Of a DNA stretch of 64,000 bases, positions 25,991 through 32,906 are shown in pieces. Numbering within the stretch: the first letter of the stretch is position 1; each line of letters starts with the position of its first letter. A program made the position numbers and the translations under genes. Origin of the DNA: Aestuariibius insulae (GTDB lineage: Bacteria > Pseudomonadota > Alphaproteobacteria > Rhodobacterales > Rhodobacteraceae); NCBI RefSeq assembly GCF_040783535.2, contig NZ_JBFONW020000002.1, positions 62,001-126,000 on the forward strand. Reading direction: 5' to 3'. The notes under the pieces are model-generated. The model did not search any database and was not told the DNA's origin. It was given only the letters and a program-made list of their open reading frames with translations.

Positions 25991-26778
25991 CGCGCGCGGC
26001 CCAGATCCATTCGAGTGCCATCGTCGAGCCGGGCGCGCAGGTCGGCGCGGGCTGCATCGTCGGGCCGTTCTGCCATGTCGGGCCCGATGTGGTGCTCTGC
26101 GACGGGGTGGAGCTGAAATCCCATGTGGTCGTCACCGGCGATACGGTCATCGGCGAGCAGAGCGTAGTCTTTCCCTTCTGCGTCATCGGAGAGATCCCGC
26201 AGGACCGCAAATTCGAGGGCGAGGCAACGCGGCTGAGGATCGGCGCGCGCAACCGGATCCGCGAGCATGTGACGATGAATACCGGCACGGCGGGCGGCGG
26301 CGGGGTAACGCGCGTGGGCGATGACGGGCTCTTTCTGGCGGGCTGTCATGTCGCCCATGACGCGCGGATCGGCGACCGGGTGACGATGGTGAACTCGTCT
26401 GCCGTGGCCGGCCATTGCATCATCGAGGATGACGTGATCCTTGGCGGGCTGTCCGGGGTGCACCAGTTCGTGCGGATCGGGCAGGGCGCGATTATCGGGG
26501 CGGTGACGATGGTGGCGCAGGATGTGATCCCTTACGGTCTGGTTCACGGACCGCGCGGGCAGCTGGAGGGGCTGAACCTCGTGGGCCTCAAGCGCAAGGG
26601 TGTGAGCCGGTCTGACATCACTGCTTTGCGGGCCGCGTTTCAGGCGCTGCGACAGGGGGACGGCACGTTTCACGACCGTGCCAGGCGGCTCGCCGATGAA
26701 AGCGAGAGCGCCTATGTGGACCGAATGCTGGCCTTCGTGCTGGAGCAGAGTGACCGGCATTTCCTGACGCCGATCTGA
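25987..26778 (+). CDS. lpxA: UDP-N-acetylglucosamine acyltransferase LpxA
   Basis: First step of lipid A synthesis: moves a 3-hydroxyacyl chain from ACP to UDP-GlcNAc. 263 residues with a left-handed beta-helix of hexapeptide repeats (about 1-190) and a helical C-terminal domain. The catalytic histidine is in GCHVAHDARIGD; NTGTAGGGGVTRVGD and GLSGVHQFVRIG are standard family segments. The start is GTG at 25987. It overlaps lpxI by one base (TGATG). Confidence 0.96.
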   Translation: MTRAAQIHSSAIVEPGAQVGAGCIVGPFCHVGPDVVLCDGVELKSHVVVTGDTVIGEQSVVFPFCVIGEIPQDRKFEGEATRLRIGARNRIREHVTMNTGTAGGGGVTRVGDDGLFLAGCHVAHDARIGDRVTMVNSSAVAGHCIIEDDVILGGLSGVHQFVRIGQGAIIGAVTMVAQDVIPYGLVHGPRGQLEGLNLVGLKRKGVSRSDITALRAAFQALRQGDGTFHDRARRLADESESAYVDRMLAFVLEQSDRHFLTPI

Positions 26779-27707
26779 TGGCTTTGGCGCTTTTCGCCGG
26801 GCAAGGAGAGCTGCCGGGGCTGGTGGTCGCCGCCTGCCGCGCGCGGGGCGAGCCCGTGGTACTTTGCGAGATGGAGGGCGTTGAGGTTTCCGCGCCGGGT
26901 GCCGGGCAGCGCTTGTCCTATCGGCTGGAGACTTTGGGAACGCTGATTTCAGAGCTGCATCGGCGCGGTGTGGACCGGGTTGTCTTTGCCGGGGCGATGA
27001 CGCGACCGTCTCTTGATATGGCACGGGTGGATGCGGCGACGGCGCCGATCCTTGCGCGACTGCAGCCGGTCTTTGCGCGCGGGGATGATGCGCTTTTGCG
27101 CGAGATCGTGGCGATTTTCGAGGAGGCCGGATTTGCCGTGGTCGGTGTGCATGAGGTTGCGCCGGAGCTGCTGCCGAAGGTCGGGGTGTTGACGCAAGCT
27201 GGTCCTGATGCAGCGTTGAAGGCGGATGCGGCACGTGGCGCCGAGGTCGTGGCCGCCATGGGGGCCGCCGACATAGGACAGGCTTGCGTGGTCGCGGGCG
27301 GGCAGGTGCTCGCGGTCGAGGCGATCCCGGGGACGGCGTGGATGCTGCGCTCGCTGATGGTTCCCGAGGCGCGCGATGAAGAGAACCCGGTGCTTTGGGC
27401 GGCTGATGCGGTGGGGGACATGCTGGGCGATGTGGCCGATTGGCTCTCGGGACCGGAAGCACCGCGCAGTGGGGCGAGCAGTCGCGATCCCGCCCTGCCG
27501 CCGGGCGGGATCCTCTACAAAGCGCCGAAGCCGGGGCAGGAGCGGCGGATCGATCTGCCGGTGATCGGGCCTGAGACGGTGACGTTGGGCGCCGCGGTTG
27601 GCTTGGACGGGATCGTCACCGAGGCAGGCGGGGTTATGGTGATCGACCGCCCGCGCTGCGTGGCTTTGGCGGACCGGCTCGGGCTGGTTTTGTGGGTGCG
27701 CGGGTGA
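26778..27707 (+). CDS. lpxI: UDP-2,3-diacylglucosamine pyrophosphatase LpxI
   Basis: Hydrolyses UDP-2,3-diacylglucosamine to lipid X, the role of LpxH in gamma-proteobacteria; LpxI (DUF1009) is the alphaproteobacterial form. The 309-aa protein has the N-terminal ALFAGQGELPGLVVAACRARG, the central VFAGAMTRPSL and GKVGVLTQAGPD-like segment, and the C-terminal K-PGQERRIDLPVIGPETV part that carries family-conserved residues. It is about 25 residues longer than typical because of an Ala/Asp/Ser-rich insert (about 205-250). It sits between lpxA and lpxB, which fits the pathway order. Confidence 0.92.
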   Translation: MALALFAGQGELPGLVVAACRARGEPVVLCEMEGVEVSAPGAGQRLSYRLETLGTLISELHRRGVDRVVFAGAMTRPSLDMARVDAATAPILARLQPVFARGDDALLREIVAIFEEAGFAVVGVHEVAPELLPKVGVLTQAGPDAALKADAARGAEVVAAMGAADIGQACVVAGGQVLAVEAIPGTAWMLRSLMVPEARDEENPVLWAADAVGDMLGDVADWLSGPEAPRSGASSRDPALPPGGILYKAPKPGQERRIDLPVIGPETVTLGAAVGLDGIVTEAGGVMVIDRPRCVALADRLGLVLWVRG

Positions 27708-28855
27708 AGGTCTTTGTGATCGCCGGAGAGCCGTCGGGCGACAAGCTGGGCGCGGCTTTGATGGCGGGACTGAAGGAGCTGGCGCCCGGTGTGGTCTTCG
27801 ACGGGGTCGGGGGCGCGGGGATGATCGGGGAAGGTTTGATCAGCCGGTTCCCAATGGAAGAGCTGAGCGTGATGGGTCTGGCCGAGGTGCTACCGCGCTA
27901 TTTCGATCTCAAGCGGCGGATCGCGGAGATGGCAGAGGCGGTGCTGGAGGCGCAGCCGGATGTGCTGATTACCATCGACAGCCCCGATTTCTGCCTGCGG
28001 GTGGCGAAACGGGTGAAGGCGACGTCGAGCATCCGGATCGTACATTACGTGGCGCCGACGGTCTGGGCTTGGCGCCCCAGGCGGGCTGAGAAGATGGCGG
28101 CTTTGGTCGATCAGGTTCTGGCGCTTTTGCCGTTCGAGCCGCCTTACATGGAGGCCGCGGGGGTGGCCTGCGATTTCGTCGGTCATCCGGTGGTGGCCGA
28201 GCCTCTGGCGACGGAAGCGGATGCCGCGCGCTTTCGATCAGTGGCGGGGATCGGCGATGCGCCTTGCGTTCTGGTCCTGCCGGGCTCTCGCCAGGGAGAG
28301 GTCGCGCGGCTTGCGCCGGTCTTCGGGAAGGTGCTGGAGCGGGTCGTTGCTGTGCAGCCCGATCTGCGAGTCGTCGTGCCGACGGTCTCAGGGGTGCGAG
28401 ACGATGTGGTGCGGCTGACGAAGACGTGGGCGGGCGATCCTTTGGTCTTGGGTCCGGACGGCTTTGACGGGTTTGCCTCCGGGGATGCGAAGCGAGCGGC
28501 GTTTCGGGCGGCGGATGCGGCGCTTGCGGCGTCGGGGACGGTGTCGCTGGAGCTGGCCGCGGGGGGCACGCCGATGGTGATCGCCTATGACATGGCGTGG
28601 CTGAGCCGGCAGATCATCGGGCGGATGCTGCGGGTCGATACGGTGACGCTCGTCAATCTGGTAAGCGAGACCCGGGCGGTGCCGGAATTCATCGGGGCGG
28701 ACTGTGTGCCCGAGAAGATTGCGCCTGCACTTCTGGACGTGCTGGACGGGCCCGAGGCCCAAGCGGAGGCGATGCGGCTGACGATGGAGCGGCTCGGCGC
28801 GGGCGGAGAGGCGCCTGGGCTAAGAGCCGCGCGGGCGGTGCTGGACCGGTTGTGA
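27704..28855 (+). CDS. lpxB: lipid-A-disaccharide synthase LpxB
   Basis: Joins lipid X to UDP-diacylglucosamine to give the disaccharide core of lipid A. The preferred start is the GTG at 27704, which overlaps the lpxI TGA (GTGA) and begins VKVFVIAGEPSGDKLGA; a GTG at 27692 adds four residues. The 383-aa GT-B enzyme shows AGEPSGDKLGAALMAGL (about 7-23), YVAPTVWAWRPRRA, VLPGSRQGEV and the C-terminal ASGTVSLELAAGGTPMVIAYD. Last gene of the envelope cluster. Confidence 0.95.
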   Translation: MKVFVIAGEPSGDKLGAALMAGLKELAPGVVFDGVGGAGMIGEGLISRFPMEELSVMGLAEVLPRYFDLKRRIAEMAEAVLEAQPDVLITIDSPDFCLRVAKRVKATSSIRIVHYVAPTVWAWRPRRAEKMAALVDQVLALLPFEPPYMEAAGVACDFVGHPVVAEPLATEADAARFRSVAGIGDAPCVLVLPGSRQGEVARLAPVFGKVLERVVAVQPDLRVVVPTVSGVRDDVVRLTKTWAGDPLVLGPDGFDGFASGDAKRAAFRAADAALAASGTVSLELAAGGTPMVIAYDMAWLSRQIIGRMLRVDTVTLVNLVSETRAVPEFIGADCVPEKIAPALLDVLDGPEAQAEAMRLTMERLGAGGEAPGLRAARAVLDRL

Positions 28856-28895
28856 GGGGCGGGAACGGCGCGCCTGCCCTCTGTTCCACAAGGTG

Positions 28896-29843
28896 TCATG
28901 GATGTCGAGTTTTGAGATCTGCTCCGCTGTGGCGCATTGGCTTGGTTTCGATTTTCGTCAGTCCGATGCGTTCGGGCCGATCTTCGGGACCGAGAACCGT
29001 ATGGGCCAAACCCATCGCTTCGAGTATTTTGATAAGCCAATAACCGGGATCTGTTTGGTCTTTTCCGATTCCGAGATTAGCCGAATGCGGGAAAGCGTGG
29101 TGATTGGAATGCCAGTTTTCGCCAAAGGTGATCAGACCGAGGCCGCGAAGGTTGTACCCCTGAACCGGCAGGCCCACAATATACCAGCCTTGGTGCCCGG
29201 TTTTGTGTGCATAGTGCCCGACCAGCCAATGGCCGATCAGCGAGACAGCAACGCGCAGGCAGACGCCCCATAGAACAAAGCCGATGCCCCCACCGAGAAA
29301 GAGCGGGATGGCAATGAAGAGTTGTTGGGCCATCCAGTGACGCTCGATCCATTGGTAGACGGGATCGTCGGCGATTTCAGACTCGATCTCGAAACGCGGA
29401 GGGTGGTCGAGATCGTAACGGCAGTGCATCTGCCACCAAGCATCGCGCCAGAAACTGGCGTTGTGGCTTGGATGCGGCGGGCACTCGGATTGACGCTGGT
29501 GCCAATCGCGCATGTCGTGGGCGCGGATCATGCCGAATGGACCTGCCATGCCGACGAGGGTGCCAAGCCAGACGAGGAGGTATTCAAGCCATTTTGGTGT
29601 TTGAAACGAGCGGTGGATGAGCAGGCGATGCATACCGACAGAGTGCCCTGCACAGATCGTGATGGCGGTTGTTCCGAGAAACACTAGAAAACCGCCCCAG
29701 CTTGGAGTGAGGGTGATCGCTGCGAGGCCACCAAGGATCATCGCAAAGAGCCAGAGCGATTTAGAAATGTCCCAACGAGTTGTACCGGTCATGGCGTCGG
29801 TTGAACTATCGGATAAAACGCGTTCCGTGGCATATAGGCGCAT
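28896..29843 (-). CDS. membrane fatty-acid desaturase (acyl-CoA desaturase type)
   Basis: A 315-aa integral membrane di-iron enzyme that would put a cis double bond in fatty acyl chains. The three histidine regions are visible: HRLLIH (HX4H) in CAGHSVGMHRLLIH, a second in HDMRDWHQRQ followed by PPHPSH, and HSNHH (HX2HH) in ENWHSNHHAFPHSA. About four hydrophobic helices flank them. The ATG at 29843 has GAGG 7 bp upstream; an internal ATG at 29792 (MTGTTRWDISKSLW) is the alternative. It is divergent from an ArsR-type regulator across a 74-bp AT-rich gap, which suggests control by it. Substrate and position specificity are not readable. Confidence 0.88.
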   Translation of the reverse strand: MRLYATERVLSDSSTDAMTGTTRWDISKSLWLFAMILGGLAAITLTPSWGGFLVFLGTTAITICAGHSVGMHRLLIHRSFQTPKWLEYLLVWLGTLVGMAGPFGMIRAHDMRDWHQRQSECPPHPSHNASFWRDAWWQMHCRYDLDHPPRFEIESEIADDPVYQWIERHWMAQQLFIAIPLFLGGGIGFVLWGVCLRVAVSLIGHWLVGHYAHKTGHQGWYIVGLPVQGYNLRGLGLITFGENWHSNHHAFPHSANLGIGKDQTDPGYWLIKILEAMGLAHTVLGPEDRPERIGLTKIETKPMRHSGADLKTRHP

Positions 29844-29891
29844 CTTGAAACCTCGAAGGCGAGAAGATAAATCTATAAGAATAAAGATATA

Positions 29892-29905
29892 TAACTAATA
29901 AGTTA
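29892..29905. promoter_or_regulatory. candidate ArsR-type operator
   Basis: TAACT-AATA-AGTTA is an imperfect-length but exact 5-bp inverted repeat placed just before the ribosome site of the ArsR-type gene, in a stretch of roughly 50 bp that is nearly all A and T, in contrast to the GC-rich surroundings. This gap must hold both divergent promoters. Binding is inferred only. Confidence 0.35.
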
Positions 29906-29917
29906 AAAGGTGAAATC

Positions 29918-30232
29918 ATGTCAAGCCCCGATAAGGTGTTTGAGGCTTTGGCGTCAACCGCGCGGCGCAGGATACTCGCCTATTTGTCGGAGGGCCCTCT
30001 GACCGCCGGTGTTGTGGCAGATCGGTTTGAGATGTCTCAACCGGCTGTTTCCAAGCATCTTTCAATCTTGGAAGCGGCGGACCTGATCTGGAAGAAGCGC
30101 GAAGGTCAATTCGTAAAATACGGCATGAAGGCCGATAACCTTGGAAGCACGTTGGCCAAGTTTATGCAGGAGGTCTGTCCGCCAAGCCGGACCCTTAAGG
30201 CAGAACGGTGCGCGGAAAGTGACCCGGATTGA
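29918..30232 (+). CDS. ArsR-family HTH regulator
   Basis: A 104-aa winged-helix protein. The fold is clear: FEALASTARRRILAYLSEGPLTAGVVADRFEMSQPAVSKHLSILEAADLIWKKREGQFVKY in family order (about 8-67), with the recognition helix in SQPAVSKHLSILE. It lacks the metal-binding CxC of classical ArsR; one Cys lies in the tail (about 90, EVCPPS) and another near 98, so it resembles the SdpR-like, non-metal subgroup. Divergent from the desaturase, which is the obvious target; the gene may also repress itself. Confidence 0.85.
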   Translation: MSSPDKVFEALASTARRRILAYLSEGPLTAGVVADRFEMSQPAVSKHLSILEAADLIWKKREGQFVKYGMKADNLGSTLAKFMQEVCPPSRTLKAERCAESDPD

Positions 30233-30293
30233 AGTCTACCGTCACAAATCGATACTGAGATGTCGGCAGGCTTTATGTAATCGCAGTCTGGTC

Positions 30294-31430
30294 TCAGCCT
30301 TTGTGGATCCAGCCGCCGCCAAGCACGCGGGTGCTGCCGGGGTCGTAGAAGACGCAGGCCTGGCCGGGAGAGACGCCGATTTCGGGGGTCATGAGCTCGA
30401 TTTCGGCTTCAGTGGCTGAGATCGGGTGCAGGACCGCGTCGCCCGAGGGGCGGGTGGAGCGGATCTTGACCTCGACCGTTTGGCCTTTCGCCTCTTCAAA
30501 GGGGCCGTCCCCGAGCCAGTTGATCTCGCGCACGGGGATGCGGCGGGTGGCCAGAGCCTTGCGCGGGCCGACGATGACGCGGCGGGTTTTGACGTCGAGT
30601 TTGATGACGTAGAGCGGATCGCTCAGCCCGCCGATGCCGAGGCCGCGGCGCTGGCCGACCGTGTAGTGGATGACGCCGGTATGGGTGCCGAGCACGCGGC
30701 CTTCGGTATCCACGATCTCGCCGGGATCGGCCGCGCCGGGGCGCAGCTTTTCGATGACGGCGGCGTAGTCTCCGTTCGGCACGAAGCAGATGTCCTGACT
30801 GTCAGGCTTGTCCGCGACAGGAAGGCCGTAGCGTTTGGCGAGCGCGCGGGTTTCGGCCTTGCTGTGCAGGTGGCCGAGGGGGAACCGCAGGTAGTCCAAC
30901 TGCTCGGACGTGGTCGAGAAGAGGAAATAGCTTTGGTCGCGCGCAGTATCGGCGGCGCGGTGAAGCTCTGGGCCATGGGTGCCCATCTTGCGCTGGATGT
31001 AATGGCCCGTGGCCATGCAGTCGGCGTCGAGATCCTTGGCCGTGGCGAGCAGGTCCTTGAACTTGACCCGTTCGTTGCAGCGGATGCAGGGCACGGGGGT
31101 CGCGCCGCCCAGATAGCTGTCGGCGAATTCGTCAATCACTGCGTCCTTGAAGATGTTTTCATAGTCCAGAACGTAATGGGGAAAGCCCATCTCTTCGGCG
31201 ACGCGCCGGGCGTCATGGATGTCGCGTCCTGCGCAACAGGCCCCTTTCTTGGCGAGGGCCGCGCCGTGATCGTAAAGCTGGAGCGTCACGCCAACCACAT
31301 CGTAGCCCTCTTCGGCCAGCTGCGCGGCCACAACAGAGCTGTCCACGCCGCCGGACATGGCAACGACGACGCGCGTGTCGGCGGGGGCCTTGGCAAAGCC
31401 GAGCGAATTGATCGCGGGATCGAGGGGCAT
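30294..31430 (-). CDS. mnmA: tRNA-specific 2-thiouridylase MnmA
   Basis: Makes the 2-thio group of s2U34 in tRNA-Lys, -Glu and -Gln using ATP and a sulfur relay. The 378-aa protein has the PP-loop AMSGGVDSSVVAAQL (about 24-38), the catalytic cysteine in PVPCIRCNERVKF (about 112-124), the second cysteine in DSQDICFVPNGDY (about 205) and the C-terminal beta-barrel (GPRKAL, CVFYD). Three further cysteines lie in KGACCAGRD. The gene is monocistronic and converges with the ArsR-type gene. Confidence 0.96.
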   Translation of the reverse strand: MPLDPAINSLGFAKAPADTRVVVAMSGGVDSSVVAAQLAEEGYDVVGVTLQLYDHGAALAKKGACCAGRDIHDARRVAEEMGFPHYVLDYENIFKDAVIDEFADSYLGGATPVPCIRCNERVKFKDLLATAKDLDADCMATGHYIQRKMGTHGPELHRAADTARDQSYFLFSTTSEQLDYLRFPLGHLHSKAETRALAKRYGLPVADKPDSQDICFVPNGDYAAVIEKLRPGAADPGEIVDTEGRVLGTHTGVIHYTVGQRRGLGIGGLSDPLYVIKLDVKTRRVIVGPRKALATRRIPVREINWLGDGPFEEAKGQTVEVKIRSTRPSGDAVLHPISATEAEIELMTPEIGVSPGQACVFYDPGSTRVLGGGWIHKG

Positions 31431-31559
31431 GGGATCAGCTCCGGTAAAGTCGGGCGGAATATATGAAAATGCAAGATACTAACAAGGGCGGCTTTCACCG
31501 CTCCTTAAGCCTGACGCTGCGATATGAAGCCCGCGACAGGCAGAAAGGAAACCAGCGAG

Positions 31560-31838
31560 ATGTATTTGCGAAAGATCGACGGCCCGCGCGCCGTCACGTT
31601 GCCCGATGGCAGCGTCATGACCCGGGCGGATCTTCCCGATCCGGGGACGGGCCGATGGGTCGCATCGCGCAAGGCGGCGGTGATCCGTGCGATTCAGGGT
31701 GGCCTGATCACGTCCGAAGAGGCGATATCGATGTACGAGCTGTCCGAAGAAGAGCTTTTGGGTTGGTCTAGTTTAGTCGATAGTCACGGAGAAGCCGCAT
31801 TGAAGGCCACTGCACTGCAAAAATATAGACAACTTTAG
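31560..31838 (+). CDS. sciP: CtrA inhibitor SciP (DUF1153)
   Basis: A 92-aa small helix-turn-helix protein. In Caulobacter, SciP binds CtrA at promoters and blocks transcription. The ATG at 31560 is chosen because it starts the conserved MYLRKIDGPRAVTLPDG; an ATG at 31524 adds 12 unconserved residues. The core TRADLPDPGTGRWVASRKAA and AIQGGLITSEEAISMYELSEEEL (about 22-66) match the family closely. It lies 147 bp upstream of ctrA on the same strand, a pairing common in Rhodobacterales. Confidence 0.93.
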   Translation: MYLRKIDGPRAVTLPDGSVMTRADLPDPGTGRWVASRKAAVIRAIQGGLITSEEAISMYELSEEELLGWSSLVDSHGEAALKATALQKYRQL

Positions 31839-31864
31839 GATGAATGCGCAAAAGTTATAGGCGA

Positions 31865-31880
31865 GTAACTTATGATTAAC
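31865..31880 (+). promoter_or_regulatory. CtrA-box-like site upstream of ctrA
   Basis: GTAA-CTTATGA-TTAAC (31865-31880) matches the CtrA consensus TTAA-N7-TTAAC except for the first base. It lies 105 bp before the ctrA ATG, in the sciP-ctrA gap. This suggests autoregulation of ctrA, as known in Caulobacter. Confidence 0.5.
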
Positions 31881-31985
31881 CTTTCCTCGACAGGGTTCAG
31901 ACCCATGGAACGCGGATCGTCAAGGGGCCGGCATGTGCCGGGGCGGGGTAGCGTCGAGTAAACGAGAGAGCGGAGACAAAACGTC

Positions 31986-32702
31986 ATGCGAGTATTGCTG
32001 GTCGAAGACGATCCAACGACATCGAAGAGCATCGAACTGATGCTATCCCACGCCAATCTGAACGTCTATGCGACGGATCTGGGAGAAGAGGGGATCGATC
32101 TGGCCAAGCTGTACGACTACGATCTTATTCTTCTCGATCTCAATCTGCCGGATATGAACGGCTATGACGTGCTGCGGCAATTGCGCCTGGCGCGCATCGA
32201 GACGCCGATCCTGATCCTGTCGGGCAGTGACGACACGGAAAGCAAGCTGAAAGGCTTTGGCTACGGCGCTGACGATTACCTGACAAAGCCGTTCCATCGC
32301 GAAGAGCTTGTTGCCCGGATCCACGCGATCATCCGGCGCTCAAAAGGGCATTCGCAGTCGATCATCCGAACGGGCCGGATCACGGTAAATCTCGATGCCA
32401 AGACGGTGGATGTCGACGGTAGGCCTGTCCATCTGACCGGCAAGGAATACCAGATGCTGGAGCTTCTGAGCCTGCGCAAGGGGACGACCCTGACCAAGGA
32501 GATGTTCCTGAACCATCTTTATGGCGGCATGGACGAGCCTGAGCTGAAGATCATCGATGTCTTCATTTGCAAGCTGCGCAAGAAGCTTGCCGCCGCGACC
32601 GATGGCGACAACCATATTGAGACGGTCTGGGGCCGGGGATATGTCCTGCGCGATCCTGAACCGTCCACACTCGCAACGGATCGGATCGCGATCGGCGCCT
32701 GA
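31986..32702 (+). CDS. ctrA: cell-cycle response regulator CtrA
   Basis: An OmpR-type response regulator of 238 aa. The receiver domain (about 1-118) starts MRVLLVEDDPTTSKSIELML, with the phospho-acceptor Asp in LILLDLNLPDMNGYDVL (about 51) and the switch lysine in DDYLTKPFHREEL (about 102). The DNA-binding domain (about 125-225) contains LTGKEYQMLELLSLRKGTTLTKEMFLNHLYGG, nearly identical to Caulobacter CtrA. In Rhodobacterales CtrA commonly drives motility and gene-transfer-agent genes rather than being essential. SciP upstream is its inhibitor. Confidence 0.95.
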   Translation: MRVLLVEDDPTTSKSIELMLSHANLNVYATDLGEEGIDLAKLYDYDLILLDLNLPDMNGYDVLRQLRLARIETPILILSGSDDTESKLKGFGYGADDYLTKPFHREELVARIHAIIRRSKGHSQSIIRTGRITVNLDAKTVDVDGRPVHLTGKEYQMLELLSLRKGTTLTKEMFLNHLYGGMDEPELKIIDVFICKLRKKLAAATDGDNHIETVWGRGYVLRDPEPSTLATDRIAIGA

Positions 32703-32822
32703 TGGGATGGCGGCCCTGACCGGGTCGCCTTCTTTCCGCGATATAGAAGCGATGCATCAGATATCGGGCGGTGTCCGATCTTTTCGCGAGACAGGTAGCG
32801 GTATAGGAGCACGCGATATCTA

Positions 32823-32858
32823 GGCCCGATCCCGAACCGCTGGACGGGATCGCGGGCC
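32823..32858. terminator. strong hairpin between ctrA and ligA
   Basis: CGATCCCG (32827-32834) pairs with CGGGATCG (32845-32852), extended by GGCC/GGCC after a 2-base bulge. It lies 120 bp after the ctrA stop and 48 bp before ligA. No U-tract follows, so a terminator role is uncertain. Confidence 0.35.
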
Positions 32859-32906
32859 GACCCTATCACTTAGGCTGCAAGACGCAGAGCATGCCGGAGT
32901 GGCCTC

